NCBI GenBank assembly: GCA_015057035.1
Contig: SVFC01000009.1
Span: 1 to 64,000, forward strand
Length of the DNA stretch: 64,000 nt
Direction: 5' to 3'
Source of the DNA: Lachnospiraceae bacterium
GTDB taxonomy: Bacteria > Bacillota > Clostridia > Lachnospirales > Lachnospiraceae
Position numbers and translations under genes: made by a program. The notes under the pieces were generated by a model. The model saw nothing but the letters and a program-made list of their open reading frames with translations, did not search any database and was not told where the DNA came from. Each line of letters begins with the position of its first letter. Position 1 is the first letter of the stretch. Shown piece by piece: positions 17,515-27,696 of the stretch.

Positions 17515-19086
17515 ATGAAGAGAAGGTATTGGGCAAAAATCCTTTGCCTGGGACTTGTCTTCTCGCTGGTGGGATGTGGAACACCAGGACAGACAGGGAA
17601 AAACACAGAAACAGAAAGTGAGACGACAAGGGATATGGAAAATGTAGTATTAGTAACAGTGTCACCAGAAAATATGTCTACAACCAACGGTGGAAAATTT
17701 CAAGGTTGGGGAACAAGTCTTTGCTGGTGGGCAAACAGAATGGGGTATTCAGATGAATTAGCACAGCAGGCAGCCGATTTGTTCTATGGTGACGAAGGGC
17801 TCAGATTCAATATTATGCGTTATAACATCGGTGGTGGTGATGATCCTACACATGATCATATCACACGTACGGATAGTGAAGTGCCAGGATGGTTAGTATT
17901 CAATGAAACTACTGGCCAGTTTGAATATGACTATACAGCGGACCATAATCAGCTTAACGTAATGGAAAGAGCTGTAAAAGCAGCTGGAAAAGATGCTTAT
18001 GTAGAGGTGTTTTCTAACTCACCGCCATACTTTATGACAGTGAGCGGATGCTCTTCAGGTAGCGTAGGAGCTTATTCTAACAATTTAAGAGATGACCAGG
18101 TGGAAGCCTTTGCAGAGTATCTGGCGCATGTTGCGGCATATATCAACAATGAACTTGGAATTAAGGTTTCCAGTGTGTCACCAATGAATGAGCCTAGTAC
18201 AGGTTATTGGGGAGCATTCAGTCCAAAGCAGGAAGGATGTCATGTGGATAGAGGAGAGGCGCAGTCCGCAATCCTTGTAGCAACAGCAAATGCATTTAAA
18301 AATGTGGGATTAGAGAGTGTGGAAATTGTTGGTAGTGATGAGACTGAGCCAAAAGATGCATTCAGAGCTTATGAGGCATATACAGAGGAGGCTTTGGCTG
18401 TATTAGACCGTGTTAGTACACATACCTATAGCAAGACGGGTATAAAGACGTTAGCAAGAATGGCAAAAGAAAATGGTTTTAACCTTTGGATGAGTGAAGT
18501 AGATGGAGACGGTATTGCCGGAACAGATGCGGGCGAAATGGGCGCAGCTCTCTTTATTGCAACATACATCATCGATGATACATTATGTCTTTCTCCTTCT
18601 GCATGGGTAATGTGGCAGGTGGCAGACAACCATATTTCTTCCGAAGGCTACAACGGAAAACAGGACTTTGGTATGGTGGATTTGAATAAGGGCTACTGGG
18701 GAGCGACCGTGGTTGATCACGATAATCAGAAGATTATTGTGACTCAAAAATATTATGCAATTGGCCAGTTTACCAGATATATTCGTCCAGGTGATACACT
18801 TATTCATATCGATAACAACGCTATGGCGGCCTATAATAGTGAAAAACAGCAACTTGTAATTGTGGCAGTAAACTGTGAGGGTAGCGATGTAGAACATTTC
18901 TTTGATTTAAGCCAATTTAAGACTATTGGAAAGACTGCTCAGCAGATTCGTACCAGTGGAAGTCTTGCAGATGGAGAACATTGGACACAGTTAGAGGATA
19001 TCAAGATGGATAAGACTGGTTTGTTTACATCCTTAAAAGCAAACTCAGTTACCACATTTATTATTGAAGGAGTAACACTGGAGTAA
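17515..19086 (+). CDS. GH30-like glycoside hydrolase lipoprotein (putative beta-1,6-galactanase)
   Basis: Lipobox SLVGC; GWGTSLCWWANRMGYSDELAQQAADLFYGDEGLRFNIMRYNIGGGDDP; SPMNEPS. Confidence 0.82.
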   Translation: MKRRYWAKILCLGLVFSLVGCGTPGQTGKNTETESETTRDMENVVLVTVSPENMSTTNGGKFQGWGTSLCWWANRMGYSDELAQQAADLFYGDEGLRFNIMRYNIGGGDDPTHDHITRTDSEVPGWLVFNETTGQFEYDYTADHNQLNVMERAVKAAGKDAYVEVFSNSPPYFMTVSGCSSGSVGAYSNNLRDDQVEAFAEYLAHVAAYINNELGIKVSSVSPMNEPSTGYWGAFSPKQEGCHVDRGEAQSAILVATANAFKNVGLESVEIVGSDETEPKDAFRAYEAYTEEALAVLDRVSTHTYSKTGIKTLARMAKENGFNLWMSEVDGDGIAGTDAGEMGAALFIATYIIDDTLCLSPSAWVMWQVADNHISSEGYNGKQDFGMVDLNKGYWGATVVDHDNQKIIVTQKYYAIGQFTRYIRPGDTLIHIDNNAMAAYNSEKQQLVIVAVNCEGSDVEHFFDLSQFKTIGKTAQQIRTSGSLADGEHWTQLEDIKMDKTGLFTSLKANSVTTFIIEGVTLE

Positions 19087-19093
19087 ATTTACG

Positions 19094-19498
19094 ATGAACA
19101 AAAGACTATTTTATATCATTGCCACAATCATTCTCATAGTAGTCGAAGTGTTGATTGCCTTATTCGTCCATGATAAGTTCGTTCGTCCTTATGTGGGAGA
19201 TGTGTTGGTGGTCGTTGTGATATATACCTTCATACGTTGCTTTATTCCAGAAAAAATCAAGCTTTTACCGTTATATGTATTTATTTTTGCGGCAGGAGTA
19301 GAGCTGTTACAGTACATTCAAATTGTAAAAATCCTTGGATTACAGAACAATCCATTTTTTGCTACACTGATAGGAACAACCTTTGATGTAAAAGATATTG
19401 TATGCTATGGCGTTGGTTGTATTCTATTAGGAGGTTATGAAGTGTGGAACTTTCAAAGAGAAAAGACTATTCAAAAGCAAGAAATGAGGAGTAAATAG
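19094..19498 (+). CDS. DUF2809 family membrane protein
   Basis: VRPYVGDVLVVVVIYTFIRCF, TTFDVKDIVCYGVGCILLGG. Confidence 0.8.
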   Translation: MNKRLFYIIATIILIVVEVLIALFVHDKFVRPYVGDVLVVVVIYTFIRCFIPEKIKLLPLYVFIFAAGVELLQYIQIVKILGLQNNPFFATLIGTTFDVKDIVCYGVGCILLGGYEVWNFQREKTIQKQEMRSK

Positions 19499-19499
19499 C

Positions 19500-19901
19500 A
19501 TGAAGATTACTAGAGTTCTTAATATTGAGGACACTATCAGCAAGCATGTGAATATCTGTCGTTCATTGGGCAAATGCGGAATCACAGGAAACATCATCGA
19601 CCATACCACCACGGCGTTGGATGGCCTTGCGATGATTGAGAAGGCAATTAAGGAAGAAAAACCATATGATTTATTGGTCCTGGATATGTATTTTCCTATG
19701 GCGCCAAGAGAGCGTATGACACAGTCGGGACTATATGTGTTAGAGGAACTGAAGAATAAAAATATCAATATTCCGGTTATTATCTGTTCCTCGGTCAGCC
19801 TTTGTATTCCAGACGTGGTGGGGTGTATTCACTACAATGAATGGTATGGGGATTTGGATGGCGATATGCGGGAAATGATAGAGCGTGTTAAAGGAATGTA
19901 A
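19500..19901 (+). CDS. Stand-alone response-regulator receiver-like protein
   Basis: VLNIEDT..YDLLVLDMYFPM..VIICSS; ATG 2 nt after the DUF2809 stop codon. Confidence 0.6.
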   Translation: MKITRVLNIEDTISKHVNICRSLGKCGITGNIIDHTTTALDGLAMIEKAIKEEKPYDLLVLDMYFPMAPRERMTQSGLYVLEELKNKNINIPVIICSSVSLCIPDVVGCIHYNEWYGDLDGDMREMIERVKGM

Positions 19902-20026
19902 TACCTCGATGGATAAAATTTCTATATGCACCAAAAGTCATATATTGCAATTAAAAATAATAGCATATATAATTAACTTGTGTTCAAAATTTGATTAAAA
20001 TACCAATTTTTATGGAGGTTAAAAAG

Positions 20027-20566
20027 ATGGCAAACAAATATGCAGGAACAAAAACAGAGAAAAACTTATGGGAGGCATTTGCTGGCGAATCACAGGCTAG
20101 AAATAAATATACTTATTTCGCATCTGTAGCTAAAAAGGCTGGTTACGAACAGATTGCAGCATTATTCTTACAGACAGCTGAAAATGAAAAAGAGCATGCA
20201 AAATTATGGTTCAAAGCTCTTGGCGAACTTGGTGATACAGCAACAAACTTACTTCATGCAGCAGAAGGTGAAAACGCTGAATGGACAGATATGTATGAAA
20301 GAATGGCGAAAGATGCTGAAGAAGAAGGATTTACAGAACTTGCAGCACAGTTTAGAGGTGTAGCAGCAATCGAAAAGATGCATGAAGAAAGATATCGTGC
20401 ATTACTTCATAACGTTGAGGCTATGGAAGTATTCAAGAAGAGTGGTGTAACAATATGGGAATGCCGCAATTGTGGTCACGTAGTAGTTGGTCTTGAAGCA
20501 CCAACTGTTTGTCCAGTATGTAATCATCCACAGGCGTATTTTGAAGTAAGAAAAGAAAACTACTAA
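20027..20566 (+). CDS. rbr: Rubrerythrin
   Basis: [18 protein letters not shown]-terminal rubredoxin motif [21 protein letters not shown]. Confidence 0.97.
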   Translation: MANKYAGTKTEKNLWEAFAGESQARNKYTYFASVAKKAGYEQIAALFLQTAENEKEHAKLWFKALGELGDTATNLLHAAEGENAEWTDMYERMAKDAEEEGFTELAAQFRGVAAIEKMHEERYRALLHNVEAMEVFKKSGVTIWECRNCGHVVVGLEAPTVCPVCNHPQAYFEVRKENY

Positions 20567-20575
20567 GATTTAGAA

Positions 20576-20611
20576 AAAGCCATGGAAGACTCTCTTCCAT
20601 GGCTTTTTCAT
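20576..20611 (+). terminator. Rho-independent terminator
   Basis: aaaagccatggaagactctcttccatggcttttt. Confidence 0.85.
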
Positions 20612-20633
20612 AATAGAGCAGGAGGAAAGGGAA

Positions 20634-20975
20634 ATGCCATTTATTGATTCAAAAATTACATTACCAGTATCACAGGAGAAGAGAGAGGTTCTAAAGTCCG
20701 AATTAGGAAAAGCCGTATCATTGCTTAGCAAACCAGAGAGTTTTCTAATGGTAGGATTTGAGGACAATTATGACTTGTATATGGGTGGTAGAAAGCTTGA
20801 TAAAGGTGCTTATGTTGCCGTAAGTCTCTTCGGTAATGCATCTAAATCCGCATACGAGAACATGACAGCTGCAATTTGTCAGTTGTATGAAAAAGAACTT
20901 GGAATTCCAGGCAGTGCAGTGTATGTGACTTATCACGGTGTGAGTGACTGGGGTTGGAATGGACAGAATTTCTAA
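20634..20975 (+). CDS. MIF/phenylpyruvate tautomerase-like protein
   Basis: MPFIDSKITLPVSQEKREVLKSELGKAVSLLSKPESFLMVGF; YVTYHGVSDWGWNGQNF. Confidence 0.85.
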   Translation: MPFIDSKITLPVSQEKREVLKSELGKAVSLLSKPESFLMVGFEDNYDLYMGGRKLDKGAYVAVSLFGNASKSAYENMTAAICQLYEKELGIPGSAVYVTYHGVSDWGWNGQNF

Positions 20976-21008
20976 ACGAAGAAATGGAATAGTATAATTA
21001 TATAAAAT

Positions 21009-21042
21009 AGGCTGTGCAACATAAAAACGTTGCACAGCCTGT
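21009..21042. terminator. Bidirectional terminator between convergent genes
   Basis: aggctgtgcaacataaaaacgttgcacagcct. Confidence 0.75.
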
Positions 21043-21048
21043 TATATT

Positions 21049-21804
21049 TTAATGTTTCGTCACTAGTTCCACTGGACAGTGGTCGGATCCAAGAACGGAT
21101 GTGTGAATCTTTGCATCCACAAGCATCTCATCCATGGACGAAGAAGTAATAAAATAGTCAATTCTCCATCCAGCGTTCTTTTCGCGAGCCTGGAAGCGGT
21201 AAGACCACCAGGAGTAAATCTGTTCCATATCAGGGTAGAAGTGACGGAAGGTGTCTGTAAATCCGCTTGCTAAGAGAACAGTCATTTTCTCACGTTCTTC
21301 ATCTGTAAAACCAGCGTTCATACGATTGGTCTTAGGATTCTTCAAGTCGATTTCCTTATGGGCTACATTCAGGTCTCCACAGAGGATCACAGGCTTCTTA
21401 GTATCTAATTCTAATAGATACGCACGAAATGCATCTTCCCAGGTCATACGGTATGGAAGACGGGCCAATTCATTCTGAGAATTAGGAGTGTAACAGGTCA
21501 CCATATAGAACTCAGGATATTCTAATGTGATTACACGTCCTTCGTGGTCATGTTCTTCAATACCAATTCCATAAGCCACAGACAGTGGTTCGTGCTTAGT
21601 GAAAATGGCTGTGCCAGAATAGCCCTTTTTCTCAGCGTAGTTCCAATACTGATGATAACCAGGCAAATCCAAATCAATCTGTCCTTCTTGTAGTTTTGTT
21701 TCCTGTAAACAGAAGAAGTCTGCGTCCATTTCTTTAAAATAATCTAAGAATCCCTTCTGTACACAGGCACGAAGTCCATTTACATTCCAAGAGATAAATT
21801 TCAT
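21049..21804 (-). CDS. xth: Exodeoxyribonuclease III
   Basis: MKFISWNVNGLRACVQKGF; FFCLQETKLQ; CGDLNVAHKEIDLKNPK; GWRIDYF; GSDHCPV. Confidence 0.96.
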   Translation of the reverse strand: MKFISWNVNGLRACVQKGFLDYFKEMDADFFCLQETKLQEGQIDLDLPGYHQYWNYAEKKGYSGTAIFTKHEPLSVAYGIGIEEHDHEGRVITLEYPEFYMVTCYTPNSQNELARLPYRMTWEDAFRAYLLELDTKKPVILCGDLNVAHKEIDLKNPKTNRMNAGFTDEEREKMTVLLASGFTDTFRHFYPDMEQIYSWWSYRFQAREKNAGWRIDYFITSSSMDEMLVDAKIHTSVLGSDHCPVELVTKH

Positions 21805-21928
21805 AATTAAAATACTCCATTTCTAAAAATATAGTGATGGTGTAGAACAACCATATTTATATAATAAAAAGAAATAAGCATATATTCAACTACAAAATGT
21901 TACCATGCATTTGAAAGATGACATGAAC

Positions 21929-23782
21929 CTACAATTTTTCTACCACAAAATTATCGCCAAAGATGTAAATGTATTCGTCAATAATGACAGCACGTATATA
22001 ATCGTGGTTGCCTGTGACTGGAGCCTTTACAACTTCGATTAAGTTATATCCATCAAATTGTAATAATACATAGCAGTCCTCGTAAGACCCATTTTCATCC
22101 CGGTGCGAATAACCTAATCCTAAGCGCATATTTTTTCGGTCGATAAGATAAGACTTGTATTCTTCAGAAAACTCACATCGTGGAACTTCATAACTGCAAA
22201 TGGATTCTACTACAGTATCGGTTTCAGCATAGATTTCAATTTTTAATGTATTCCAGTCTTCGCCATAACCGATGCCAAGGAGTACATCGCCAAAGTTTAC
22301 AAGGGAACTAGAAAATCCTTCAATCGTTCCAGTATCTTTGTAAGTGATGTTATCTAAATCTGACAGGTCAAAGAAATATACTGGATCGTGAAGCTCTACA
22401 ACAGTAGTATATGCAGTACATACATAAGCGGCAGTTCCGTCATAGCGTACAGAACGAACGGTTTCTCCCTCTGGTGCAAAATTTTCTACAGAAGCAACCA
22501 CTTTCCAATTGTCAAGGCTGATACAGTAGAGGCTGGCATTGCGGTTGGTGGTAGTAGTTACTACTCGGAGAATACCTTCATATTCGTCCATGCTGTACTG
22601 ATTAAGAATCTCGCCTTCAACGGAAACCATTCCTAATGGTTCGAACGTGTCGCCGCTATAAGATAAAGCTGATATTTCTGTCATGCGTTTAAATACTGCG
22701 CGATTAGGGTCATTGGTGTCTGCAACTGGAGTGTTATATTCTCTAGAAGCATATATGTTATTTTTAGATACATACACCTCATTAGAGTAGGAGAGGAATG
22801 CTCCAGTAGATTTTGCTTCTAAAGTAGAAACATCCACCTTGCACACTATGGTATAAGCCATATTGGTTAATTTTTCCGGAGCAACAATGTTGCTAGCATC
22901 AATGGTCTGCATATGGCTCTCAGTTCCGTATTCCGGAATAAAAGTAGTTGGATCATCAAAATCAATCTGATTTTTGTAAATTCTATAATTAGACATTACT
23001 AATAGTTCATCACCAATCATTCTGGCGGACAGATAAGTGCCAGAGAGATATGTTCTGGCGGTTTCTGTCATATTTTCAGGGTCACTGACATCGATGCTGA
23101 TTAGAACCACCTTGATGTCCTTAAGATATGAGTTATAGGCGGTGGAAACTAATGTCAGGGTTTTATAATCTGGTGATAAGAAGATTTCCCAATTGTTTTC
23201 GTATCTTTTCAATGAATATCCATAAGCCTCTTTTACGGAGAAGGAGCCAACTGCTTTAGAGTTTTCCCCTTCAATAGAAAATGCAATGATATGTTCATCG
23301 CGAATATAGAAGATATGACTGTCGCTTCGTTTGAAACGGTCTCCTTCAATAACTCCAGCCACCTGGTTGTCGGTCACGTCAATATCCCCAGGGGCTTCAG
23401 AGCCTGCCTGCGAATTGTTCGTAATTTCTGTACCCATAGGTGCAAAATCTGCGTCTCCCATTAGGTCTCCATTGTTACCAAAGTCCAGAGAGATTTCCCC
23501 CTTAGAATTTTTGCTTATTGGCAAATAGGATAATAAAAACTTTTCCAACGGATTTTTATACATTGGTGGAGTATAGTTTAATATGTTCATTTTCTGAATG
23601 ACAGAATAGTATTCGCTGGATGCGTACCGTTCTACATTCGGTGGAGTAGTATCATAAGGAATCAGGGATAATCCCAGTACTATAAGAATGCCAACAATGG
23701 CGCTTCCAATGGTGGTTTCCTGAAAACGCTTCTTGGTTGCTTTTTTCAAAATGCTTCTTGTGCGTTCTTTATATGTCTTCAT
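21929..23782 (-). CDS. Membrane-anchored beta-propeller domain protein
   Basis: N-terminal basic tail, one TM (IGSAIVGILIVLGLSLI), long extracellular repeat region; start overlaps the 3' end of the ECF sigma gene. Confidence 0.75.
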   Translation of the reverse strand: MKTYKERTRSILKKATKKRFQETTIGSAIVGILIVLGLSLIPYDTTPPNVERYASSEYYSVIQKMNILNYTPPMYKNPLEKFLLSYLPISKNSKGEISLDFGNNGDLMGDADFAPMGTEITNNSQAGSEAPGDIDVTDNQVAGVIEGDRFKRSDSHIFYIRDEHIIAFSIEGENSKAVGSFSVKEAYGYSLKRYENNWEIFLSPDYKTLTLVSTAYNSYLKDIKVVLISIDVSDPENMTETARTYLSGTYLSARMIGDELLVMSNYRIYKNQIDFDDPTTFIPEYGTESHMQTIDASNIVAPEKLTNMAYTIVCKVDVSTLEAKSTGAFLSYSNEVYVSKNNIYASREYNTPVADTNDPNRAVFKRMTEISALSYSGDTFEPLGMVSVEGEILNQYSMDEYEGILRVVTTTTNRNASLYCISLDNWKVVASVENFAPEGETVRSVRYDGTAAYVCTAYTTVVELHDPVYFFDLSDLDNITYKDTGTIEGFSSSLVNFGDVLLGIGYGEDWNTLKIEIYAETDTVVESICSYEVPRCEFSEEYKSYLIDRKNMRLGLGYSHRDENGSYEDCYVLLQFDGYNLIEVVKAPVTGNHDYIRAVIIDEYIYIFGDNFVVEKL

Positions 23783-24320
23783 GCGTAATTCCCTCCTTGA
23801 TTAGAATTTCTTTTAAGGCGACTTTTGCGCGGGATAGAAGATTATAAACCTGTTTTTTGTTCTTTTTCATGATTCGGCATACTTCTTCCAAGGAAAAGCC
23901 TTCAATGTAGTTTAAGTAGAGGACGTCACGGTATTGTGGTGTCAATTCCTCCAGACAGCGATATATCATGCGATTTCTATCCTGTTTCATAACGGAATCT
24001 TCCAGGTTGGTTTCTGCTAGGATTTCGTCAAAATCTCCTAAGGGGAGAGTTTTTATACGCCGGCGGATATAGTCAATGGACTTGTTGCGGGCGACTTTAT
24101 ATAGATAGGCATGAAAATGAGATTCGTCGCTAAAGCGCTTTCGACGGACAATGAGAGTTGCAAAGGTTTCTTCCATGATATCCTCTGCAGCTGCGGAGTC
24201 ACGCAGATAGCAATAAGCATAACGAATTAAGGCATCACTGTATGTACGGACGAGAGCGTCCAAGGCGGATTTGTCACCTTGTAGGTAACGTTGATAGTCA
24301 TATAAACCGGTATATGGCAT
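23769..24320 (-). CDS. ECF-type RNA polymerase sigma factor
   Basis: YAYCYLRDSAAAEDIMEETFATLI; YIEGFSLEEVCRIMKKNKKQVYNLLSRAKVALKEIL; ATG at 24320 after ggagagg. Confidence 0.93.
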   Translation of the reverse strand: MPYTGLYDYQRYLQGDKSALDALVRTYSDALIRYAYCYLRDSAAAEDIMEETFATLIVRRKRFSDESHFHAYLYKVARNKSIDYIRRRIKTLPLGDFDEILAETNLEDSVMKQDRNRMIYRCLEELTPQYRDVLYLNYIEGFSLEEVCRIMKKNKKQVYNLLSRAKVALKEILIKEGITHEDI

Positions 24321-24395
24321 GGTTTTCACCTCTCCTTCTACCTCTATAACGCGCAAACGAATAGAATTACTCACTAAAAAATGGAAAAAGTAAGA

Positions 24396-24444
24396 AAACC
24401 TTAAGGTTTCTTATCTTGTCATACTACCATAAGAAAAGTATAAT
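24396..24444 (+). promoter_or_regulatory. 14-bp palindrome next to a consensus promoter
   Basis: AAACCTTAAGGTTT 24396-24409; TTGTCA 24416-24421, 17 nt, TATAAT 24439-24444. Confidence 0.5.
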
Positions 24445-24475
24445 GTGATTATATCATTAAAAGGAGACGAAAACT

Positions 24476-24916
24476 ATGAGAAGTATTAAACCAGGTAGAG
24501 GCCCATCTATGATGAGCGGGGTAATGGGCATTTTTGTGGTGTTATTCGCTGTATTCTGGACCATTGCAGCAGCAAGCATGGGCGGTGGCTTTATGGTGCC
24601 TTTTGGGTTGATTTTTATAGGCATTGGGATTGCGCAGGTAATATACAATTTTAAGAATGCAACAAGTAAGAACCGTTATTCTGCATTTGATATTACAGAT
24701 GGCAACGAAGAACCAGATCCATTAAATCAGAGATATGGACAGTCCTATGATCAGAACGATTACAGCGAACCATATCAGGGATATAATCAGGGTTATGATG
24801 CTTTTGGTCGTCCAGATACAGAGGATGAAAATGAAAGTTCCTTCTGTCCGTATTGTGGAACGCCAGTAGAAGGAGATTTTGAATATTGTCATAAGTGCGG
24901 TAAAAAACTTCCATAG
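24476..24916 (+). CDS. Membrane protein with C-terminal zinc ribbon
   Basis: Two hydrophobic segments; FCPYCGTPVEGDFEYCHKCGKKLP. Confidence 0.8.
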   Translation: MRSIKPGRGPSMMSGVMGIFVVLFAVFWTIAAASMGGGFMVPFGLIFIGIGIAQVIYNFKNATSKNRYSAFDITDGNEEPDPLNQRYGQSYDQNDYSEPYQGYNQGYDAFGRPDTEDENESSFCPYCGTPVEGDFEYCHKCGKKLP

Positions 24917-24937
24917 TAGTATGGAAGTTTTTTGTTT
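24903..24937 (+). terminator. Terminator overlapping the stop codon
   Basis: aaaaacttccatagtagtatggaagtttttt. Confidence 0.75.
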
Positions 24938-25028
24938 TAGAAGTAAGCGAAATATACAAGTTGTCTGGATGACTTTACAAGTGCTAGAATTTTACCTATA
25001 AGGACAATAGGAATTTTAGGAGGAATCT

Positions 25029-27038
25029 ATGAGAAAGAGTTTTAGAGTATTATGTTCTCTGATGTTGGCACTTGTGATGATGATAAGTGCTACAACTGTT
25101 TTTAAGGCAGATACCACCACAAAGGATGATGTATCTGTAGAGATTACCACTGACAAGGAATCTTATAGTGCAGGAGAAGAGATTCAAGTTACGGTTGTGG
25201 TAACGAATAATTCCAAGGAAGAATTAACAGATGTGAATGTTCGTGTAAACTGGCCAGAAGGTATGACTTTTGCAAAAGTAGAAGACAAGGTACTGGTAAT
25301 TGATGCCCTTGCAGCAGGTGCTAGTCAGACTTATGAGGTACAGGGAGTTAAGGCTTCATCCAATCTGCCATTTATCATTCTGATTGCTGTGATTATTATT
25401 GCATTATTGATTGTGTTTGTAATTGGTGTAATCAAAAACAATAAGAATAAAAAAGCGGCTGCAGCTGCAACAACTCTTGTGGTAGCGATGTTGATTACAT
25501 TACTGCCAACAACAATTGCGGAAGCTGGTGTTACTATTAACGCACAGAAGACGGTAACCATTGGTGGTACAGAGGTTGCTATTAGCGCAACAGTTACATA
25601 TAGCCAGTATTATATGGGTCGATTAGGTCGTGTTACGGTTCATGACCCAAGTGTAGTATATGACCCAGAGACAGATATGTATTATATTTTTGGTTCTCAT
25701 ATGGCATGGGCGAAATCAAAAGATTTAATTAACTGGACTTCTTTCAAAAATAATATTAATACCGATTATAGAACTATTTTTGCAGAACCAGCCAGCTGGG
25801 CGGCAAAAGGCAGCAGTAGTTATAACGTATCCGGAAACATGTGGGCACCAGATGTAATCTATAATGAAAAACTAGGCAAATGGTGTATGTACATGAGTAT
25901 CAATGGTGATTTCTGGTACTCCTCCATTGTGCTTTTAACAGCAGACAAGATTGACGGAGACTGGACCTATGTGGGACCTGTGGTTTATTCTGGATTCCAG
26001 AACAAAGCAGAAGCAGAAGAAACAGACTTCTATGATGTATACACAGGAACAGATTTTCCTAAGAGATATACAGAAGAAGCCTTCGGTAATCGTACCTATG
26101 GTATGAATGCCATCGACCCATGCGTATTCTATGATGAGGATGGAAAACTGTGGATGGCATATGGTTCCTGGTTTGGTGGTATCTATATGATTGAATTAGA
26201 TCCAGAAACAGGTATGAGATTAAAATCCCACACCTATGAAACAGTAGAACACCAGTCTGACGAATACCAAGGTATCAAGATTGCAGGCGGTGATTGTGTA
26301 TCTGGTGAAGGTGCATATATTGAATATGTAGACGGATATTATTATTTATACCTTTCTTATGGTGGATTGGCATCGGATGGTGGATATAATATGAGACTTT
26401 TCCGTTCGGAAAATATAACAGGTCCATATACAGATTTGTCTGGAGACAAAGCCATTGCAGAATATAACATTGATAATATCAATGGAAGCGTAGGTGTTCG
26501 TGTAATGGGCAACTATCTGTGGGATTTCACCAAGTCTGGACAGATTGCTCAGGGCCATAACTCGGTATATTCTGATGAAAATGGAACTTATGTGATTTAT
26601 CATACAAGATTTACTAACCAGGGTGAAGGTCATTCTGTTCGTGTACATCAGCAATTCCAGAATGAAGATGGATGGTTAGTAACAGCTCCATTTGATTATG
26701 CTGGTGAAAGCCTTGCTTTTGTGGAAAAGGAAGATGTTGTAGGAGATTACAAGGTAATTCAGCACAAACTGAAAATCTACTATGCAGGAAAGAACTGTAA
26801 TGAGCCAGTCGGAATTACTTTAAAAGAAGATGGAACAGTAACTGGTGAATTAAAAGGTACATGGAAATTCTCCGACAAATTGGGTGCTCCATATGTCACA
26901 ATGGTTATTGACGATGTGGAATATAATGGTGTATTCTTAAAACAACGAAGAGATAATGCAACGGATATGGTTATGACCTTTACCATCCTTGGTGATAATG
27001 AAATCAATGTATGGGGTTATAAACCTGTTGCAGAATAA
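25029..27038 (+). CDS. GH43-like glycoside hydrolase with N-terminal DUF11-like domain and internal hydrophobic segments
   Basis: [94 protein letters not shown]. Confidence 0.88.
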   Translation: MRKSFRVLCSLMLALVMMISATTVFKADTTTKDDVSVEITTDKESYSAGEEIQVTVVVTNNSKEELTDVNVRVNWPEGMTFAKVEDKVLVIDALAAGASQTYEVQGVKASSNLPFIILIAVIIIALLIVFVIGVIKNNKNKKAAAAATTLVVAMLITLLPTTIAEAGVTINAQKTVTIGGTEVAISATVTYSQYYMGRLGRVTVHDPSVVYDPETDMYYIFGSHMAWAKSKDLINWTSFKNNINTDYRTIFAEPASWAAKGSSSYNVSGNMWAPDVIYNEKLGKWCMYMSINGDFWYSSIVLLTADKIDGDWTYVGPVVYSGFQNKAEAEETDFYDVYTGTDFPKRYTEEAFGNRTYGMNAIDPCVFYDEDGKLWMAYGSWFGGIYMIELDPETGMRLKSHTYETVEHQSDEYQGIKIAGGDCVSGEGAYIEYVDGYYYLYLSYGGLASDGGYNMRLFRSENITGPYTDLSGDKAIAEYNIDNINGSVGVRVMGNYLWDFTKSGQIAQGHNSVYSDENGTYVIYHTRFTNQGEGHSVRVHQQFQNEDGWLVTAPFDYAGESLAFVEKEDVVGDYKVIQHKLKIYYAGKNCNEPVGITLKEDGTVTGELKGTWKFSDKLGAPYVTMVIDDVEYNGVFLKQRRDNATDMVMTFTILGDNEINVWGYKPVAE

Positions 27039-27064
27039 GAATATACTTACGGAGGAGAGTAGTA

Positions 27065-27520
27065 ATGGCAAAAGATAAGAAGAACAAAGATAAGGGGTTT
27101 GTAGCAGAGTTTAAGAAATTTATTATGAGAGGCAATGTTATGGATATGGCAGTCGGCGTTATTGTTGGTGGCGCATTCACTGCAATCGTAACTTCTCTCA
27201 ACAAAGATATTTTAACTCCGCTTTTGGCGTTATTCGGTGGAATCGATTTCTCTTATTTACAGTTAGTTATGGGAGAAGGAGAAGAAGCACCAGTTTTATT
27301 GTATGGTAATTTTATTACCGCAGTACTGAATTTCCTGATTACAGCGTTTATGATTTTCCTTTTAATCAAGGGCATCAACGCTTTAGGTGATTTGTTTAGC
27401 AAGAAGGAAGAAGAAGCACCTGCAGCACCTACGACGAAGGAATGTCCTTACTGTAAGAGTGCTATCGCAATTGCAGCAACAAGATGTCCAAACTGTACTT
27501 CTCATTTAGAGGAAGAGTAA
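27065..27520 (+). CDS. mscL: Large-conductance mechanosensitive channel with zinc-ribbon tail
   Basis: [42 protein letters not shown]-terminal [18 protein letters not shown]. Confidence 0.95.
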   Translation: MAKDKKNKDKGFVAEFKKFIMRGNVMDMAVGVIVGGAFTAIVTSLNKDILTPLLALFGGIDFSYLQLVMGEGEEAPVLLYGNFITAVLNFLITAFMIFLLIKGINALGDLFSKKEEEAPAAPTTKECPYCKSAIAIAATRCPNCTSHLEEE

Positions 27521-27551
27521 ACCGAAGTTGCGCAAGCATATTTACAAGTAA

Positions 27552-27594
27552 AAAGAGGGTTGTTAAGTTTATATAACTTCAACCCTTTTTTTGT
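27552..27594 (+). terminator. Rho-independent terminator
   Basis: aagagggttgttaagtttatataacttcaacccttttttt. Confidence 0.75.
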
Positions 27595-27696
27595 TGCAAA
27601 AATAGGAAAAATTACCTATAATGTATTAGGTAGACTTTTACCTTGGGGAAATATGCCTTTTGCTTTATGCAAAAACAAGAAAAAGGGGATGAAACC

